Origin: Echinarachnius parma | Lineage: Eukaryota; Echinodermata; Echinoidea; Clypeasteroida; Echinarachniidae | Direction of reading: 5' to 3' | DNA: 64,000 bases | Assembly: GCA_037951105.1 (NCBI GenBank) | Contig: JBAMJV010003017.1 | Location: 20,001-84,000 of the forward strand | Part shown: piece after piece, positions 1 to 12,500 of the stretch | Layout: every line of letters begins with the position of its first letter | Numbering within the stretch: the stretch's first letter is position 1 | The notes under the pieces: model-generated | What the model was told of the DNA's origin: nothing | What the model saw: the letters and a program-made list of their open reading frames with translations, nothing else | Databases searched by the model: none | Program-made: the position numbers and the translations under genes

Positions 1-560
1 TTTAAATTTAAATAAGTGTTATTAAAGTTATGACATAAGCCAAAACAAAATGGCGGCAAAATGGCAGCTATAACATTGAAAGTGCTATAAATCCGCTGTA
101 CATCCTACATTTGGTAATTTATTTGGTTTTGAAGGGTCAAACAATGGCATTTAACCTAGTGCCACTGCGATTAATAATAATAATAATAAATAATTTATAT
201 AGCGATATATAGGCAATATGACTCTCTATGCGCTTCAGGCCCGTTGCGGGCGTACGCACCCCCCCCCCCCCCCCCAATTCTAGTTAAGGTCCACCTTTTA
301 CAGTCTCGGGTCCACTTTTTATTGGTCTTGTACACTTATTTCTAATGTGATACCAGTGATTTAAAAAAACATTTCTTCAGACAAGATGACTCAGATTTTA
401 CTTCATGTCAAGTCAAATTTCCTTCCTAAGTATGCACCAGATGCATCATTCAAGTTAAACATTGCAAAAGTACCCTTACCGTGCACGGACGGACACACTA
501 GTAACAAGACCAAGACCGATTCCCGAGGGAGCGAAGCGACTGAAAGGTTTGATGTCGTCA
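1..560. other. Non-coding, with a dispersed repeat fragment
   Basis: AT-rich sequence with an (AAT)n-like patch near 171-190 and poly-C at 259-275. Bases 380-540 resemble 55500-55690 and 57735-57905 (shared ACTTCATGTCAAGTCAAATT), an internal part of a non-autonomous DNA transposon. No gene seen. Confidence 0.6.
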
Positions 561-720
561 CAGTGGCGTAGCGAGGGTCAAGTGATTGGGGGGGGGGGGC
601 ACAGCTGCGATGGAGCGTAGCGCCAGAGGGGGGGGGGGGGGGGGAGGGTGTGGGAAGGGGGTGTCCCCCCCTCCCCACGGTAGGGGGCTTTGGCAGAATT
701 TTTACTTGAAATAATGCAAT
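561..720. mobile_element. hAT-like terminal fragment with poly-G
   Basis: Starts CAGTGGCGTAGCG, the same end as the elements at 40643 and 63604, and runs into poly-G tracts. No matching right end was found. Confidence 0.5.
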
Positions 721-934
721 TTGGTGCATACCTTGGAAGGAAATTTGATAATACTGAATTAAAAAAATCATTTCCTCATGATACAGTATACACACACAAT
801 CAACCTACGTGTACACACACACCAGACTCAATACCTCACCGCCGTATGCTTGTCTACATTATTTTTTTAGAAATTTTTCGAAATTGGTGTTAAAATATCA
901 CTGTAGAAGTATGGTCATTGTCTTTATCATTGTC

Positions 935-1545
935 TTAATCATGGGTGTTAAACTGGTATATAATAGTGAATCTACTCGTTACGTATTTTAAAACGGTAAT
1001 AGCGAGGAAAGATTAAGCCCGTGAGATGGATCCACGTGATCCCTGTATACTATATAGCCATCGATATAGTCTAGGGCATTGAGCTCCAATGGAACTAAGC
1101 AAAAGATGGAGGTGGAGACATTGCGAGGAAGCGAAGGCGACCGATTGGGGGAGGGTGTGGGAGGGGTGTCCCTCCCACAGTAGGGAGCTTTCGTATTTTG
1201 GGGCCTGAAAATTCGTGCGATTTGGAGCACACCTAAGACAGAAATTTCACGTAATATAAAGTATATAAGTATGGAACCAAACATACTTAATGACAAAGGA
1301 GGGGGACAATCTCTCCCCCTTTCTAATGTGGGGGACATAATATTCAGATTTATTGCATTAGCGCATATGGACGAATTTACTAAAAGATATATATTCAATT
1401 ATTTTATTTCCGTTGGATAGTGTGCTATAGGACATGATAGATGAGGGTTTAATAAATTTCGTATATATCAGTATTTCAGAATATGCGCGCGAAGCGCGCG
1501 GCAAAAATTAAGATTTACAGTCCTTTTCAAACTAAAAAAAAAACA
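935..1545 (-). repeat. Inverted copy of the hAT-like element interior
   Basis: Reverse-complement match to about 21310-21960. Shared landmarks are GGATCCACGTGAT, CGATATAGTCTAGGGCATTG, the purine-rich GAGGAAGCGAAG stretch and GCGCGCGAAGCGCGCG followed by AGTCCTTTTCAAACTA. Confidence 0.7.
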
Positions 1546-1559
1546 GCTATGCTCGGGTC

Positions 1560-2120
1560 CCTTGAATTAGTTTCAGTAGGCCTATGCTCAACTGATGCAG
1601 ATATCGACTCTGGAGAAGATGACTGGTGCTCCTTCAATCATGATCATCAACAATATGCCTAGATTATGCATCATGAATTAATGGAACGGGTGCATTTGGA
1701 GTGAAGAAATTAGTAAAAGAAGTTTGTCTTTACCTAGACATTTAGGACTACGTAGTGCAGCTATGCGCCTTTATAGCCTGCATGAAGGCGTCAAAATTAT
1801 CTATAAAAGCGGGAGGCAGATTCAAGATCCTAAAAGGGCCCTTGGTATGATAAACGATTTACCATGCTAGGAAGTTTGTTAGGCCTATACGCGCTCTATG
1901 TCTTCTGAAATGCGGTGAGCGTCGATCCTCGCGCACGGGACTGAAAATTTGCATAAGGCGCTATATTGGAAGGATTCTTCAAACTGATATAGGACTGGTG
2001 CGCTATTGCTAGTACTATGGAACGACTGTTATGTTCTTGGTTATTATCGTTGATAATGATTATTATCACACATTAAATAAAACGTGATAATAATGAATGA
2101 TATACATTGTAGACACATTT
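1560..2120. other. Non-coding, nothing recognised
   Basis: No ORF of note and no repeat match seen elsewhere in the window. Confidence 0.5.
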
Positions 2121-2140
2121 GGCTTCATGTCGGGTCGTCA

Positions 2141-2400
2141 TTTTTTTTTTTTTTTTTTTTTTGGCCAAACGATTGGGGGGGGGGGGGGGGGAGGGCACGT
2201 GCCCCCCGCCCCCCCCCCCCCCCCGTAGCTACGCCACTGTGTCGTCAAGTCAGAATGTTCATCCTAGGTTTGCACCGAATTGCAAAGTTTCAAGTTTTAA
2301 AAAATGCAAAAGCTCCCTACCGTGGGAGGGGAGACACCCCCTTCCACACCCTCCCACCCCTTCTCAGTCGCTTCGCTCCTTTTGAGTTCACAAAAACATA
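2141..2400. mobile_element. Poly-T/G/C tract and hAT-like element end
   Basis: Poly-T, poly-G and poly-C, then GTAGCTACGCCACTG ending at 2239, the right end of the hAT-like family. The next 150 bp resemble 55880-56060. Confidence 0.5.
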
Positions 2401-2985
2401 TTACAATAATTTTCTGGTAATAATCTAAATTCTACACAATACACACAAATTAAAGTGTTAAAGGCAATAATTCATATATCGATAAAAATATGTAACCGTT
2501 TAAAGAGAGGTATGGTAGGACAACACCAAGAATATTTTGATATAATTCTAATTGCTTTCTTTTGGATGGTTTATAATTTAGTAAGATGAATTTTTATATG
2601 TATTCCCCCATGTATAATTGCAATAATTTAAATACGGCACAGCAATTGTATTATAAAACATATTACAAACATTAAGCCCAGTCTCGATAGGCCGGTATAA
2701 CCAGTTACTCTATGGGTATAACTTAGCATCTGGTTACGTAATAAGGGCATGAAAAAAATGCTGATTAATGAGGGTATTGTTTTCTCAGGTGACAGGATTT
2801 CTGGACGTATGATTTTCAGTGCTTGGATCCCAATACCAGCTTTAAAATAAGTTGACCCCTCTTGTAAATAAAAAGTTTAAACTAGTTTTAGCACTGTACC
2901 AGTACATGTTCTTTTATTTTTATAATAAGTATGTAATTGAAAACTGTTTCCGGTTTGAAATAAATGTTTAGCCTACATTGAGCGT
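2401..2985. other. AT-rich non-coding
   Basis: No gene, no clear repeat. Confidence 0.5.
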
Positions 2986-2989
2986 AATC

Positions 2990-3260
2990 CAGACCAAACC
3001 CATCTTAAGAGTTAAGTCATCCGGTGTTAACCCGTGTCTACGGAAACCTAGCGTTTATTGTTGACCAATATAAATGTTCAATTCACATGGGGTTGTTCTG
3101 ATATGAAAAAGGGTGTAATTGTACTCCTTGTTATTACCATAACTTACTGCTACGAGTTTTTTTTTAATGTTATTATTAAGAACTTATCGAAATGGCTTAT
3201 TAGAGATAGAACCATAGAATCTGCTGGTTGCTGACAAATATTTCATTTGAGAGCAGCAAT
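2990..3260. repeat. Imperfect direct repeat, unit 1
   Basis: Diverged match to 3545-3860. Shared landmarks include AGAACCAT followed by GAAATCTGCTGGTTGC (here GAATCTGCTGGTTGC). Confidence 0.5.
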
Positions 3261-3544
3261 GTGGATTAAATGCCTACTTTCATTTGAGAAACTACGGATG
3301 TTCGGAGGCCACTGGCTGAGATTCGTGTAAGTGGGAGGGGGGGGGGGGGGTGGGGGGGGGGGTATCCGTCGCCAAAACAATTCGCGGTCGAGACCAAGAC
3401 CACTGGTGGAGTTGGCCGAGACCAGTGAATAGTGGACCCGAATCCGGCACAAAGTCTCATTTCAAAATTTGATTCGTTTTTGGCACGCGATGTTTATGAT
3501 ATTAATTATAAAGTAAAAGTACACGGTTAACTTTTCCCTCCAGG

Positions 3545-3860
3545 TCAAGTGCTCAACAAGGTGACGGAGTTAAAACCAGGCAACTTGCCTATTTTTATCT
3601 CAAGAGGGAAGACATCCGATATTAACCCATTGCCCACACAAATCCAGTGTATATACCGAGGACCCCCTAGGAACAATCAATACACGGGTGAACTGTTCTG
3701 ATAAAGAGATACACAAATCAATTATTGATCATGTAGATGAAACATACAATGTTTAAAGGGGTAATGAGTTGATTCTGGTATATTTGATAACGAGAAATTA
3801 ATTGGCTGTAGAGGAAGAACCATGAAATCTGCTGGTTGCTTGCAAAGATTGTATTACTGT
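3545..3860. repeat. Imperfect direct repeat, unit 2
   Basis: See 2990-3260. A poly-G tract (3337-3362) lies between the two units. Confidence 0.5.
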
Positions 3861-5004
3861 GACTCGTGGGGTAAATTTGTCAGGACGTTGCTCTATCCAC
3901 ACGATGGTGGTAGATTCAATGCCCAAACCGTATTTCCTTCAGCAAGGCAATTTACCTCATTGTTTTATAGTCCTTCGACACAATGTTGGGTTTCAAAATT
4001 TGACAATTTTCACAAAAATGTTGATGCCAGAAAATTGCTGTTTTGTCTACCATAGTAACAGTGATAATTACATTAGTTTGTGGTTAAGCCAGGAATGGAC
4101 ATTTACAAAGGGTATTTGGCTATGACAGGAGAAAGAGACGATTTTCGGCTGCAATTACATTTGAAATTAGATCAGAATATAAATCAAGGTGTTTCTAAAA
4201 TCGCTCTTGATCGAATGAATTCCAATTACTAAACGAAAAATATTGATTTTGGTACATAACTATTTTTCTTGGTAAAATGTTTCCGAGGAAAATCAATCGA
4301 TTCGTTCCTATATATAGGAAGTGTTATATTATTACTGGAATATCAAGCGAGACGTTGTTCTGATGCCTACGCTAAACAAGAGGGATTTGAATTTCAAAAT
4401 GAAAAGGCGGTATTACGTAATCACGAATTTACTCGATTTAAATTGAATGACAATTTTACGAAATAGAAACACGTTTTAAATCGAATGCAAACAAAATGTT
4501 TTCGAATGATCGTTATATGAATTATGAACTACAAAATACAGCTGCGGTGACAAAATCGGTGAAATTGAATGCACACAAAATGATTTCGTGTGGCCAACTT
4601 ACGAAATTGACCGAGAAATCCTATATTATAGCCATATAAATATTGACAGGTTTCAAATGGCAGACTGAGGGGTGAATTGTTGGTAACAACGTGACGTTTT
4701 TAAATGAAATGCATTTAATTTTGTAAATTATAATAAATCAATAAAATGTTTGTATTTTTGTTTTATATTCACAGTTCCGTTCGATAACACATTATTTATA
4801 ATGATACATTTGATTGATTGACAAATGTACCAAACACATAACAAAATGATAATCGAGGTAGGCCCCGATAATAATAAATGAATTCATATTTTACGCAACA
4901 AAGGAAATACATTTCCCCCTAAAAGCAAGGGGGATTATATCAAGTTTATTTACACTATTTAACCACATTAAAATTGTAGTCAAAACTTGAAATAAATATT
5001 TTTA
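3861..5004. other. AT-rich non-coding apart from the 115-bp repeat
   Basis: Only short open frames with no family resemblance. Confidence 0.4.
4607..4720. repeat. 115-bp dispersed repeat, copy 1
   Basis: Almost identical to 6388-6502 (starts GAAATTGACCGAGAAATCC, ends near ATGCATTT). Ordinary AT-rich sequence lies on both sides. Confidence 0.8.
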
Positions 5005-5105
5005 AAAGGAGTAGTACAGTTTCGGTAAGGCTGAACTTAAAACTGAAACTAAAACTTGTTTAATAATATTACAAACTAATAGTTATAACTCCACCATGCT
5101 CGAAA
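5005..5105 (-). mobile_element. Fragment of TTAA-type MITE-1
   Basis: About 100 bp matching the end of the element at 28696-29242 in reverse orientation, starting AGGAGTAGTACAGTTT and running to ACTCCACCATGCTCGAAAG. Confidence 0.65.
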
Positions 5106-5225
5106 GCACTGGCGTAGCGAGTTACGTAATACATATTCAAATGGGGGGATGAATGAATAGATCATCCCCCTAGTTGAATGGGTATCAATGACATGTCTAC
5201 GCCCGTGCTCGAAAGGTAAAGAAAA

Positions 5226-7490
5226 TTACAAAGGACTAAATACAAATCCTTTTTTTGTTTTCAATGGTATTTATTTTCTTCATTCCTTACATTCAAACAA
5301 TAACAAAGTAATCAAAACATAAAATAATCAGCAGATTAACATAATGTACAGCATTTGATTTTACATCCAGATCAAATACAAATTAACTTTTGCATCAAAT
5401 AAAGGTATATGACCATTTTAAATTATTACAAAATAATTGACAATACTGATCAGCATGAATGGAGAAAGTATGATGTATATTTTTAAAAAAGGGGAAAATA
5501 AAAGGGGACAAATCATTGCCCCCTCCCCCTATAGACAAACCATATACAAACACTTACATACACACAGACACACGCGTGCACAGACACCCACACATACATC
5601 CACATGTAACATGCCTACACCCGAATACATATACAATCTTGTGAGGATTTCGACCATTATACCAGTCATGTTCACTTCATTGCTTCTATTTCGCCTTCCC
5701 TATTATGCTCTGCACTAAGCTATACTAAATTGTCCCACTTTCTAAAGTGATATTATAATGTACCTCGATCCCCTGCTAATTTCTTCTCCTCCTCTCTATT
5801 TTCTAGTAATCTTTTCTTAATTTCCAAAGGAGTTGGTGGTGTATTTTTTTTTTACTATTAATAAATATCATATATTTTATCAAAATTATGATATGATATA
5901 ATAACTGTTCCTTCGCTATGTTTAACTCAACTATTCCTACATGGATACCTTTCCAATCTATATTTGTAATCTCTAATAATTTTTTTTAATTCCCACACTC
6001 TTCCCAGATTGGTTTTTCTTTCTCACAAAGACAAAATAGATGCTCATAAGTTTCTTCATATTTACTACAAAAAGAACATAAATTACTAATAACCATTTTA
6101 AATGTATATAAATGTAATTTAGTATATATAATATTATAAAGCATTTTAAATTTAAATCTCTAAGCTTACTATTCAAAGTGCATTTTCTAAGTCTTATAAA
6201 TATGAATTGTATCTTTCCCATTTATATTATAAATCTGTTCTAAATTTCGTTCTGCATAATTATGATTATTCTACTCTCTTATTTAATAAAAATACATATA
6301 TAATTGTTGAGGTTATTTGATCTAACAAATACACCTTTCCAAAAATAAAAAAAAATCCATATATATTTCCCTATCTATATTTGAGTGGGGAAATTGACCG
6401 AGAAATCCTATATTATAGCCATATAAATATTGACAGGTTTCAAATGGCAGACTGAGGGGTAAATTGTTGGTAACAACGTGACGTTTTTGAATAAAATGCA
6501 TTTGTTTCCATGAAGGGGGGATGCCAATAAAAATACGTTGTATTTTAATAATTTCAAAAGTATTTAAACCCTTTCTTTGAAATTCCTCATTTGATTTAAT
6601 ATTGCCTTCCCCATCAACAATATGATGCAACTTATAAACTTTTTTTTTAAATAGTTGTTCATCGATAGGAATATGACCATCAATATAAACAAATCTATTA
6701 TTATAAATAATCTCATTCCTTTTAGAAGTGTTTTTTTTTTAACAAAAACATTTTAATGGCCATCCAAACGTACAACATATCTCTATAAAATGCTGGTAAT
6801 ACTCATTAAGATATACCTATGGTTGCATTGTTATAAAATATCAAAATTCCTCCAACATCTTTAGTTAAATAATTAAAATACTGTTTCCATCCCATTTTTG
6901 CATCCCCCGTTAAAAGACGCTTTACCCACATAATCCTCTGCACTAAAATAAATAAATGAAAGTCTGTTAGTCTAAGTCCACCTCTACAATAATCCAAGAA
7001 CATAACATTTCGTTTAATCTTAATTTTCCATTCCATAAAAAGTAAAAAACCAATTTATCCAAATCCTGAAATACCCAATTCGGTACTGGTGTCAGTGCCG
7101 ATACATAAATCAATTTTGATAAAATAAACGTTTTTATCAATTGACTTTTCCCCATTAAAGTTAAATCTCTTTGTTTCCACCATGACAGCAACTTTTTTAT
7201 TCTACTCAAAATTTCCTTATAATTTGTCCTTTCCTGAACTTCAACATCTAAAGAAAAGTAAATACCCATAATCTTGACTATTTGTACTATTTTACCAAAT
7301 GGAAGAACAGTACTTTCATTTTGAGAAGGGCCTAACAATAATACAAAAGTTGTATTCTTTATTAATTTTCAATCCAGAATTTCTAGCAAAACTTTTAAAC
7401 AGTTTCTCTACCTTTTTTAATGATTTTGAATCCCGAATAAAGAGAGTCGTATCGTCTGCTTAAAGAATTTGTTTTACTTGTACATTATTA
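5226..7490 (-). mobile_element. L1/Tx1-type LINE relic (3' part)
   Basis: Minus-strand frames give the 3' half of a LINE reverse transcriptase in order: ADDTTLF (7440-7459) followed by FARNSGLKIN; then KKLLSWWKQRDLTLMGKSQL, FYFLWNGK, GGLRLTDFHLF and EEFQRKGLNTF. At about 6000-6090 comes a C-terminal Cys/His motif, CSFCSKYEETYEHLFCLC. The residue before ADD is a stop, and frameshifts separate the pieces, so it is dead. A 115-bp repeat interrupts it at 6388-6502. The 3' end, about 5226-5450, matches 60543-60790, another 5'-truncated copy's tail. L1/Tx1 assignment is from the spacing of C-terminal RT motifs. Confidence 0.8.
6388..6502. repeat. 115-bp dispersed repeat, copy 2, inserted in the LINE
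   Basis: Second copy of the 4607-4720 sequence. It breaks the LINE frame just after the IPPSWKQM stretch. Confidence 0.8.
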
Positions 7491-7494
7491 AACG

Positions 7495-7890
7495 TTATCA
7501 TCAAAAAAGAGCCAGTAAAACACAAGAAGGCGCTCTCTAAAAAAGCATTGGTTTCAACCATTTTTTCATACAAAATCATGCATGTGATGATTTGTTTAAA
7601 TACTGATTAAATAGAGAGATCATCAACAACTATTTAAAAACCTCTTTTGAAAATTTTTGAAAAAGTGTAAGCATCTTTTTAATTTTCAAAAAAATCATCG
7701 AATATATCTGGGCCCCAGATTTATTACGATCGGATATATTTATTGATATTCAGCCGTTTCTGAACCGATTTTGATCAAATGAAGTTTATTCTGTCATTAA
7801 AATTGTATGCTCTTTCAAATTTTACATTTCAAAGTATAAATTGTTAAAACATTGTACAGAACACCATAATGTTATGGTAAAAGCTAGCCA
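7495..7890 (-). mobile_element. MITE-1 copy, truncated
   Basis: Reverse-orientation copy of most of the 28696-29242 element (AGCGCC near one end, TCTGAACCGATTTTGATCAA inside). It lies head-to-head with the next copy. Confidence 0.7.
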
Positions 7891-7895
7891 ACATT

Positions 7896-8442
7896 GAAGG
7901 GGCAGATCAGTTTCGGTTTAGAGGGCGCTTAAAGAAATAATTGTTTTGCGAGTTAATGAAATATTTAGTGTAACATTTAGAGGGAAAAAACACAATTTTA
8001 ATGGCAGAATCAGTTTAGTTTGATCCAAATCGGTTCAGAAACAACTGAAATATTCATAAATATATCTGATTGAAATAAATGTTATGGGGACCAACTTTTA
8101 TTCAATATTTGTATTCATTAAAAAATATTTATAAATCCTACGCATTTCTGAAAATTATCATAATGGTTTTACATTGTTTTTGATGATCTCTCTATTTAAT
8201 AATTATTTTTACCAAACATCACATTTACATAATTATGTTGATTAAAAAAATGCGGGTTGAAACTTGATGCGCCTTCTTGTGAAAACATCTGTTTTTTTTG
8301 TTAAATGAAAACAGCCCTCTGACTTGGACGTGTATATGGTTTTCTAAAAATTCAAGCATCATTTAGTTCGGATAAAGTCTTAATGATAACTGGCAAGATG
8401 TTGTTACTAAAAAGTATGTTTAAACAGAACTGTACTATCCCT
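7896..8442 (+). mobile_element. MITE-1 copy
   Basis: Forward copy, GGGCAGATCAGTTTCGG to ACTGTACTATCCCT, with TTAA at 8443-8446. About 547 bp, the same length as the 28696 copy. Confidence 0.75.
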
Positions 8443-8689
8443 TTAATCCCAAATGGCATGAATGGATGAACTATTATAAATTACCCACTTACACGTATCT
8501 ATTGTGTGTATTTACAAATTTAACGAACAAATCTGAGTATATACAGCTACAAGATAATTTGAAGGGCCGTCCACGTTGTTGTTGTTGCTGTGTTTTTTTA
8601 AACAAGTTCTTATAGTTAATCTAGCCTTTAAAAGACAAATATATATGTATGTAGCGACGGAAATTGTATGTAGAACGCATGAGGCCAAT

Positions 8690-8860
8690 GACTATGCACA
8701 GGGAGAATATTATAGACGGAGATAAACATGGTCATTCCAGTGCATCTAGCTGTCTCCATCGCGTTGCTCGTGGAGGAGGAATGGCTCGGGGAACAGCTAC
8801 AGCAAGATGTGAAGCAAATCAGCATGTTGTGTTCTTTAACAGTTCCCATGAAATATTCTC
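8690..8860 (-). pseudogene. Decayed duplicate of receptor last exon
   Basis: Minus-strand sequence aligned with exon 8. It keeps an acceptor-like CTTGCTGTAG, then reads LFPEPFLLHEQRDGDS before a stop. Out of frame after that, it still encodes TMFISV, matching AMFISV of exon 8. The flank also matches at the DNA level (GGAGATAAACATGG here, GGAGATGAACATGG at 9441). Indels shift the frame and an in-frame TAG breaks it. Confidence 0.45.
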
Positions 8861-8984
8861 CGGTCATTGTCAAGCTCGATCGGGGATGCGACACTGCGGA
8901 TCGCCATTTTAGTAGTCTGTGCGTTCCATCGATATAAAAAATACTGGCTATAGCAACAGCGCCCTCTTCATGAAGCAAGCGACC

Positions 8985-9105
8985 GTGTCTGCAATATCTA
9001 AAAGTACAACCAAGACAAAAAGTGCTCCATTCACTCGCGCGAATCGATTCACACGAGTGAATGGAGCACTTTTTGTCTTGGCTGTAATTTTAGATATTTG
9101 CGGCG
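8985..9105. repeat. Long palindrome (foldback)
   Basis: A perfect 28-bp stem (9010-9037 with 9054-9081), a 16-base loop, and imperfect arms reaching to 8985 and 9105. Both strands are open across it and read nearly the same peptide, as expected of a palindrome. Confidence 0.85.
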
Positions 9106-9164
9106 TCATCAACGTCGCGCATTCGGCAGTGTGCAGCGTGCCATATCCAGTGTGTATATCGAAT

Positions 9165-9345
9165 AGTACGTTCGCTAAACACTGAGCCAATCGTTGGTAT
9201 TCACATCATGCCACCAATTTATATGCGAATCCGGAATATCTTTAATTCTATATATATGTATATTGATGGTGCGTTCGCTAGCGCTAAACACTGAGCCAAT
9301 CGTTGGTATTACGCACCGTGCGTGCGCACGCAGATCGAGCGTTCA
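9165..9345. repeat. Direct repeat pair
   Basis: CACTGAGCCAATCGTTGGTA occurs near 9180 and again near 9288, each preceded by a CGTTCGCTA-like run. It lies between the last receptor exon and its decayed copy, so it may mark the duplication. Confidence 0.6.
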
Positions 9346-9366
9346 TAATATTATGAAGGCACCGAT

Positions 9367-9525
9367 TTATGTATGAATAAAAGGGAAAGATGTGTAGTCG
9401 AGATTCTGTGTAGAAAGTTTAAGACCCATGTACAGGGAAATGACGGAGATGAACATGGCGATTCCACTAGACCGGTCTCCCTCGTGCAATTCGCGGAGGT
9501 ACAGCGTCAGGCGCTGCCAGAATAT
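9367..9525 (-). CDS. Receptor exon 8, C-terminal transmembrane segment
   Basis: Proposed last exon: 52 codons and TAA at 9367-9369. It encodes IFWQRLTLYLRELHEGDRSS, a charged stretch, then a helix (GIAMFISVISLYMGLKL) and a short polar tail. The acceptor (GCATGAG|ATA) has a weak pyrimidine tract, so this boundary is the least certain. Without it the protein would end shortly after exon 7. A recognisable but broken copy lies at about 8690-8860. No clear AATAAA is seen downstream. Confidence 0.45.
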   Translation of the reverse strand: MFWQRLTLYLRELHEGDRSSGIAMFISVISLYMGLKLSTQNLDYTSFPFIHT

Positions 9526-12500
9526 CTCATGCCTGCTACGGCGACGCCGGGACAGTGCATAGTGAACCTTGCAAAAATGAAATCAAATTAATTAATCGAG
9601 ATATTCAGTGAACATAGCATGCTTATAATTATGTGCTGATTTGAGTTTCATCATTGTAATTCTTAAATATTGGCACAATCATTGTAACAAGTAGTGATAA
9701 ATATTGGACCTATTTATGACAATCTCGATCACGTCAATTATAATTGACGTGATCGTAATCGTGATCGTGAAGAAGCTCAGAAACCTGATGAACATTTGAA
9801 CAATAAATATCTGTTTACCAAAAGAGAAATTTGGGAAACCGAAACCTGTCCCATGCTTGCATTGGTGATTAATACAATTACCGTACTACGAGGTATGTGA
9901 GAAATGCTACATTTCCAAGTAAGGTTTGTGGTATTTTAAAACAAAATTTACAACATCATTTTAACATTGTTGATGTCTGATTTGCAATGAAAATGGCTAA
10001 CCTGGCGCCACAGGTAGGACATATCGAGGCTGGCGAGGGCCACCACGGGGAGGATCAGGGTCATGAGCTTCTCGGAGAAAATGAGGACGTTGAGGAGGAC
10101 GAGGTCGCGGGTGCTTTCCCGTGGTCGCTCGTTGCCGCTGTAGACGTCGTAGTTCCAGCTGATGTGCACCGTCAGACCTGGAAATCAAAAAATAAAACAA
10201 ACCAGATATCAACCTAACAAAAAACGTTATATTATTATACAATGTAGAATATGGCGACTCGAGTCCGATTAAACATGTTCAAGTCTAGCAGATGCAACTG
10301 ACAGCTAATACATGTTATAGTGGGCCAATATGCATAACCACCCAGCATTATTTGAATCAATATAGTCTCCCTCCCAGACCCTCGGGACACCGTCGCAGTT
10401 CCGGATGATATCCACCATCAGACAAAAAAAAAAACACGACAAAACATTGACGAGTCAAAAACAAGATCAATTCTCTGTAGTTTTGAAATATGTTTTAATC
10501 TTCTCGTCGTAAGGCCTATTCAAATGTTTTCCTTGCTGTCCCAAAATGATCGGATATCGTCCTGATCTGGTAAACTCAGCTTATGTTCACTGAAATGTTT
10601 AAGGGGTCTATGTAACATTGTCCAAATTCTCATAACTTACTTGAAAATCTAGCGGTTCTCTCATCCCTTGTATTCGTATTAACAAAAGAAGCATGGGACA
10701 GGTTTCGCTTTTCAATTTGCCTTTCGTTAAGAAGATATTGTAACATAACCGGGTCCTACTGGCTACTGCTCCCGAGCCGAACCATCGTTCCCACCTTGGA
10801 ACCCAGTGTTAGGATGAATCGAGCTACTTGTCCGTTTTGTCGAGATATACGACGGGGTTTTGATTGATTTGGGAATGTTCATAGAGTCTTAAATTATGCC
10901 ACTCTCATTAACCTCAACGCAACAGCAACAATCAGTTCACCAATTCACAACTTCAACCACGTCATTCTCTCTGCCCATTTCATCCACCGAGAAACCCGTT
11001 GTTCCGCTAGATCTCTTGACCAAAAGAGACGATGAAGATGACGGGAATTAGCGACCAGTTATTGTCGCTCGTCATGACGCGGTTCGGAGTTCGTCTAGTT
11101 GTAACAGTAATCTTCTCTCCAAGTTCTGCAATTCGGCTGCCCGATCGACGCCACTTGTTTTGCAGAGTCGCCAAACTCTCCGTCTTGTAATTCTTGTAGG
11201 CTCCTCTACTGGACGTGCGATTCGCCAGCTTGAATCGGCCAGTCTGCTGAACTGCAACTCTGCTTGTAATTCTTGTAGGCTCCTCTACTGGACGTGCGAT
11301 TCGCCAGATTGAATCGGCCAGTCTGCTGAACTGCAACTCTGCCTCGGCGTCGCTCAGCATTCAATCCAGCTCAGGAACTAAAAATCATTACATCAGCAGA
11401 CACTTCTCTCACCGCAATCTTTCATACTCGTATCATTTCACTCGCTAGGCTAAATCATAGGAATGATACTTCAATTTGGAAGCATATTTGCTAGCTTCGA
11501 ACGAAACTTTAATATTTTAAAGAAGTAACAATTTCATACCTGAATCAGGCCTCTGAGTTGCTTACCAGAGAGTACGATTAGTGATGAGTTCTTGTACTGC
11601 GCACAAGTGTGCATAAGGGTGATATCGTCAAAGTAAGAGTGTATCTGTTGCTAAAATGCCCATATAATTATACAATTTTCATAAATGTTATTTAATGGTT
11701 AATGAACCAAATGAACGCTTTGATCACTTTATGTCCCTTTAACTTCAAATTTTGCTCATTGACCCTATTGCTTATCTATTTCATCAAATGTTTCAACCAT
11801 AAAACCCAAATTAACCTATACAATTAAGCTTCTATAATTAATTAAAGAGAATAAATGTCAAATTCGTTCGCTAACACGAGAAGCATAACTCATGAATATT
11901 CATGTTATATTTAATACGCCTCGTAAATATTACTATGCTGCCCTCTTACGTTTAAAGCATTATAACTTCTATTCTAATCTAATAGTCCAAACTAGTATAA
12001 TCTATAACCAGTGGACTACTCATATTAAATCGTTCCTAATACACAAAAAATAACTTATCTTTGCACAAAATATAATCCTATTTTGTTACAATATTTACGA
12101 TTGAAGAGTTCGGATGTTTAACTATTCACTGAATAGTCATGACGGTGTACAAGCCAGGTCAATGCTATGAATAGTGAATATCTCTTTGCATTGTCGCTCA
12201 TTACTCGGCCATATTTAACGTGATGTTTTCACACATTACTCAGTGGATATATAAAAACACAACAATATACATTGCATCAACTATTCATCACGTTTTGCAC
12301 ATGTCATCAAAGTTACTAGATCCTTTTAAGCTGTAACACTGAAGCAACCACATTTACCAAGATCGCGATATGCCAGGCGAATTGTGAGTCATGGGGTTTG
12401 CCTTAAGGGAGGCACCTGTGCAAAATTATTAAAATAACATTGCGTCTTTCTTCCATGCTTGCAATTATATGATGGTAATAAGCATATTGGAAACACAGTG

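Noticed and set aside
8919..9190. Overlapping open frames on both strands reading TKSAPFTR
   Set aside because: They translate a palindrome, so both strands give the same peptide. No evidence of a gene.
11007..11360. 117-codon minus-strand open frame in intron 6
   Set aside because: It spans a 79-bp tandem duplication and resembles no protein. An extra receptor exon here would not fit the phases of exons 6 and 7.
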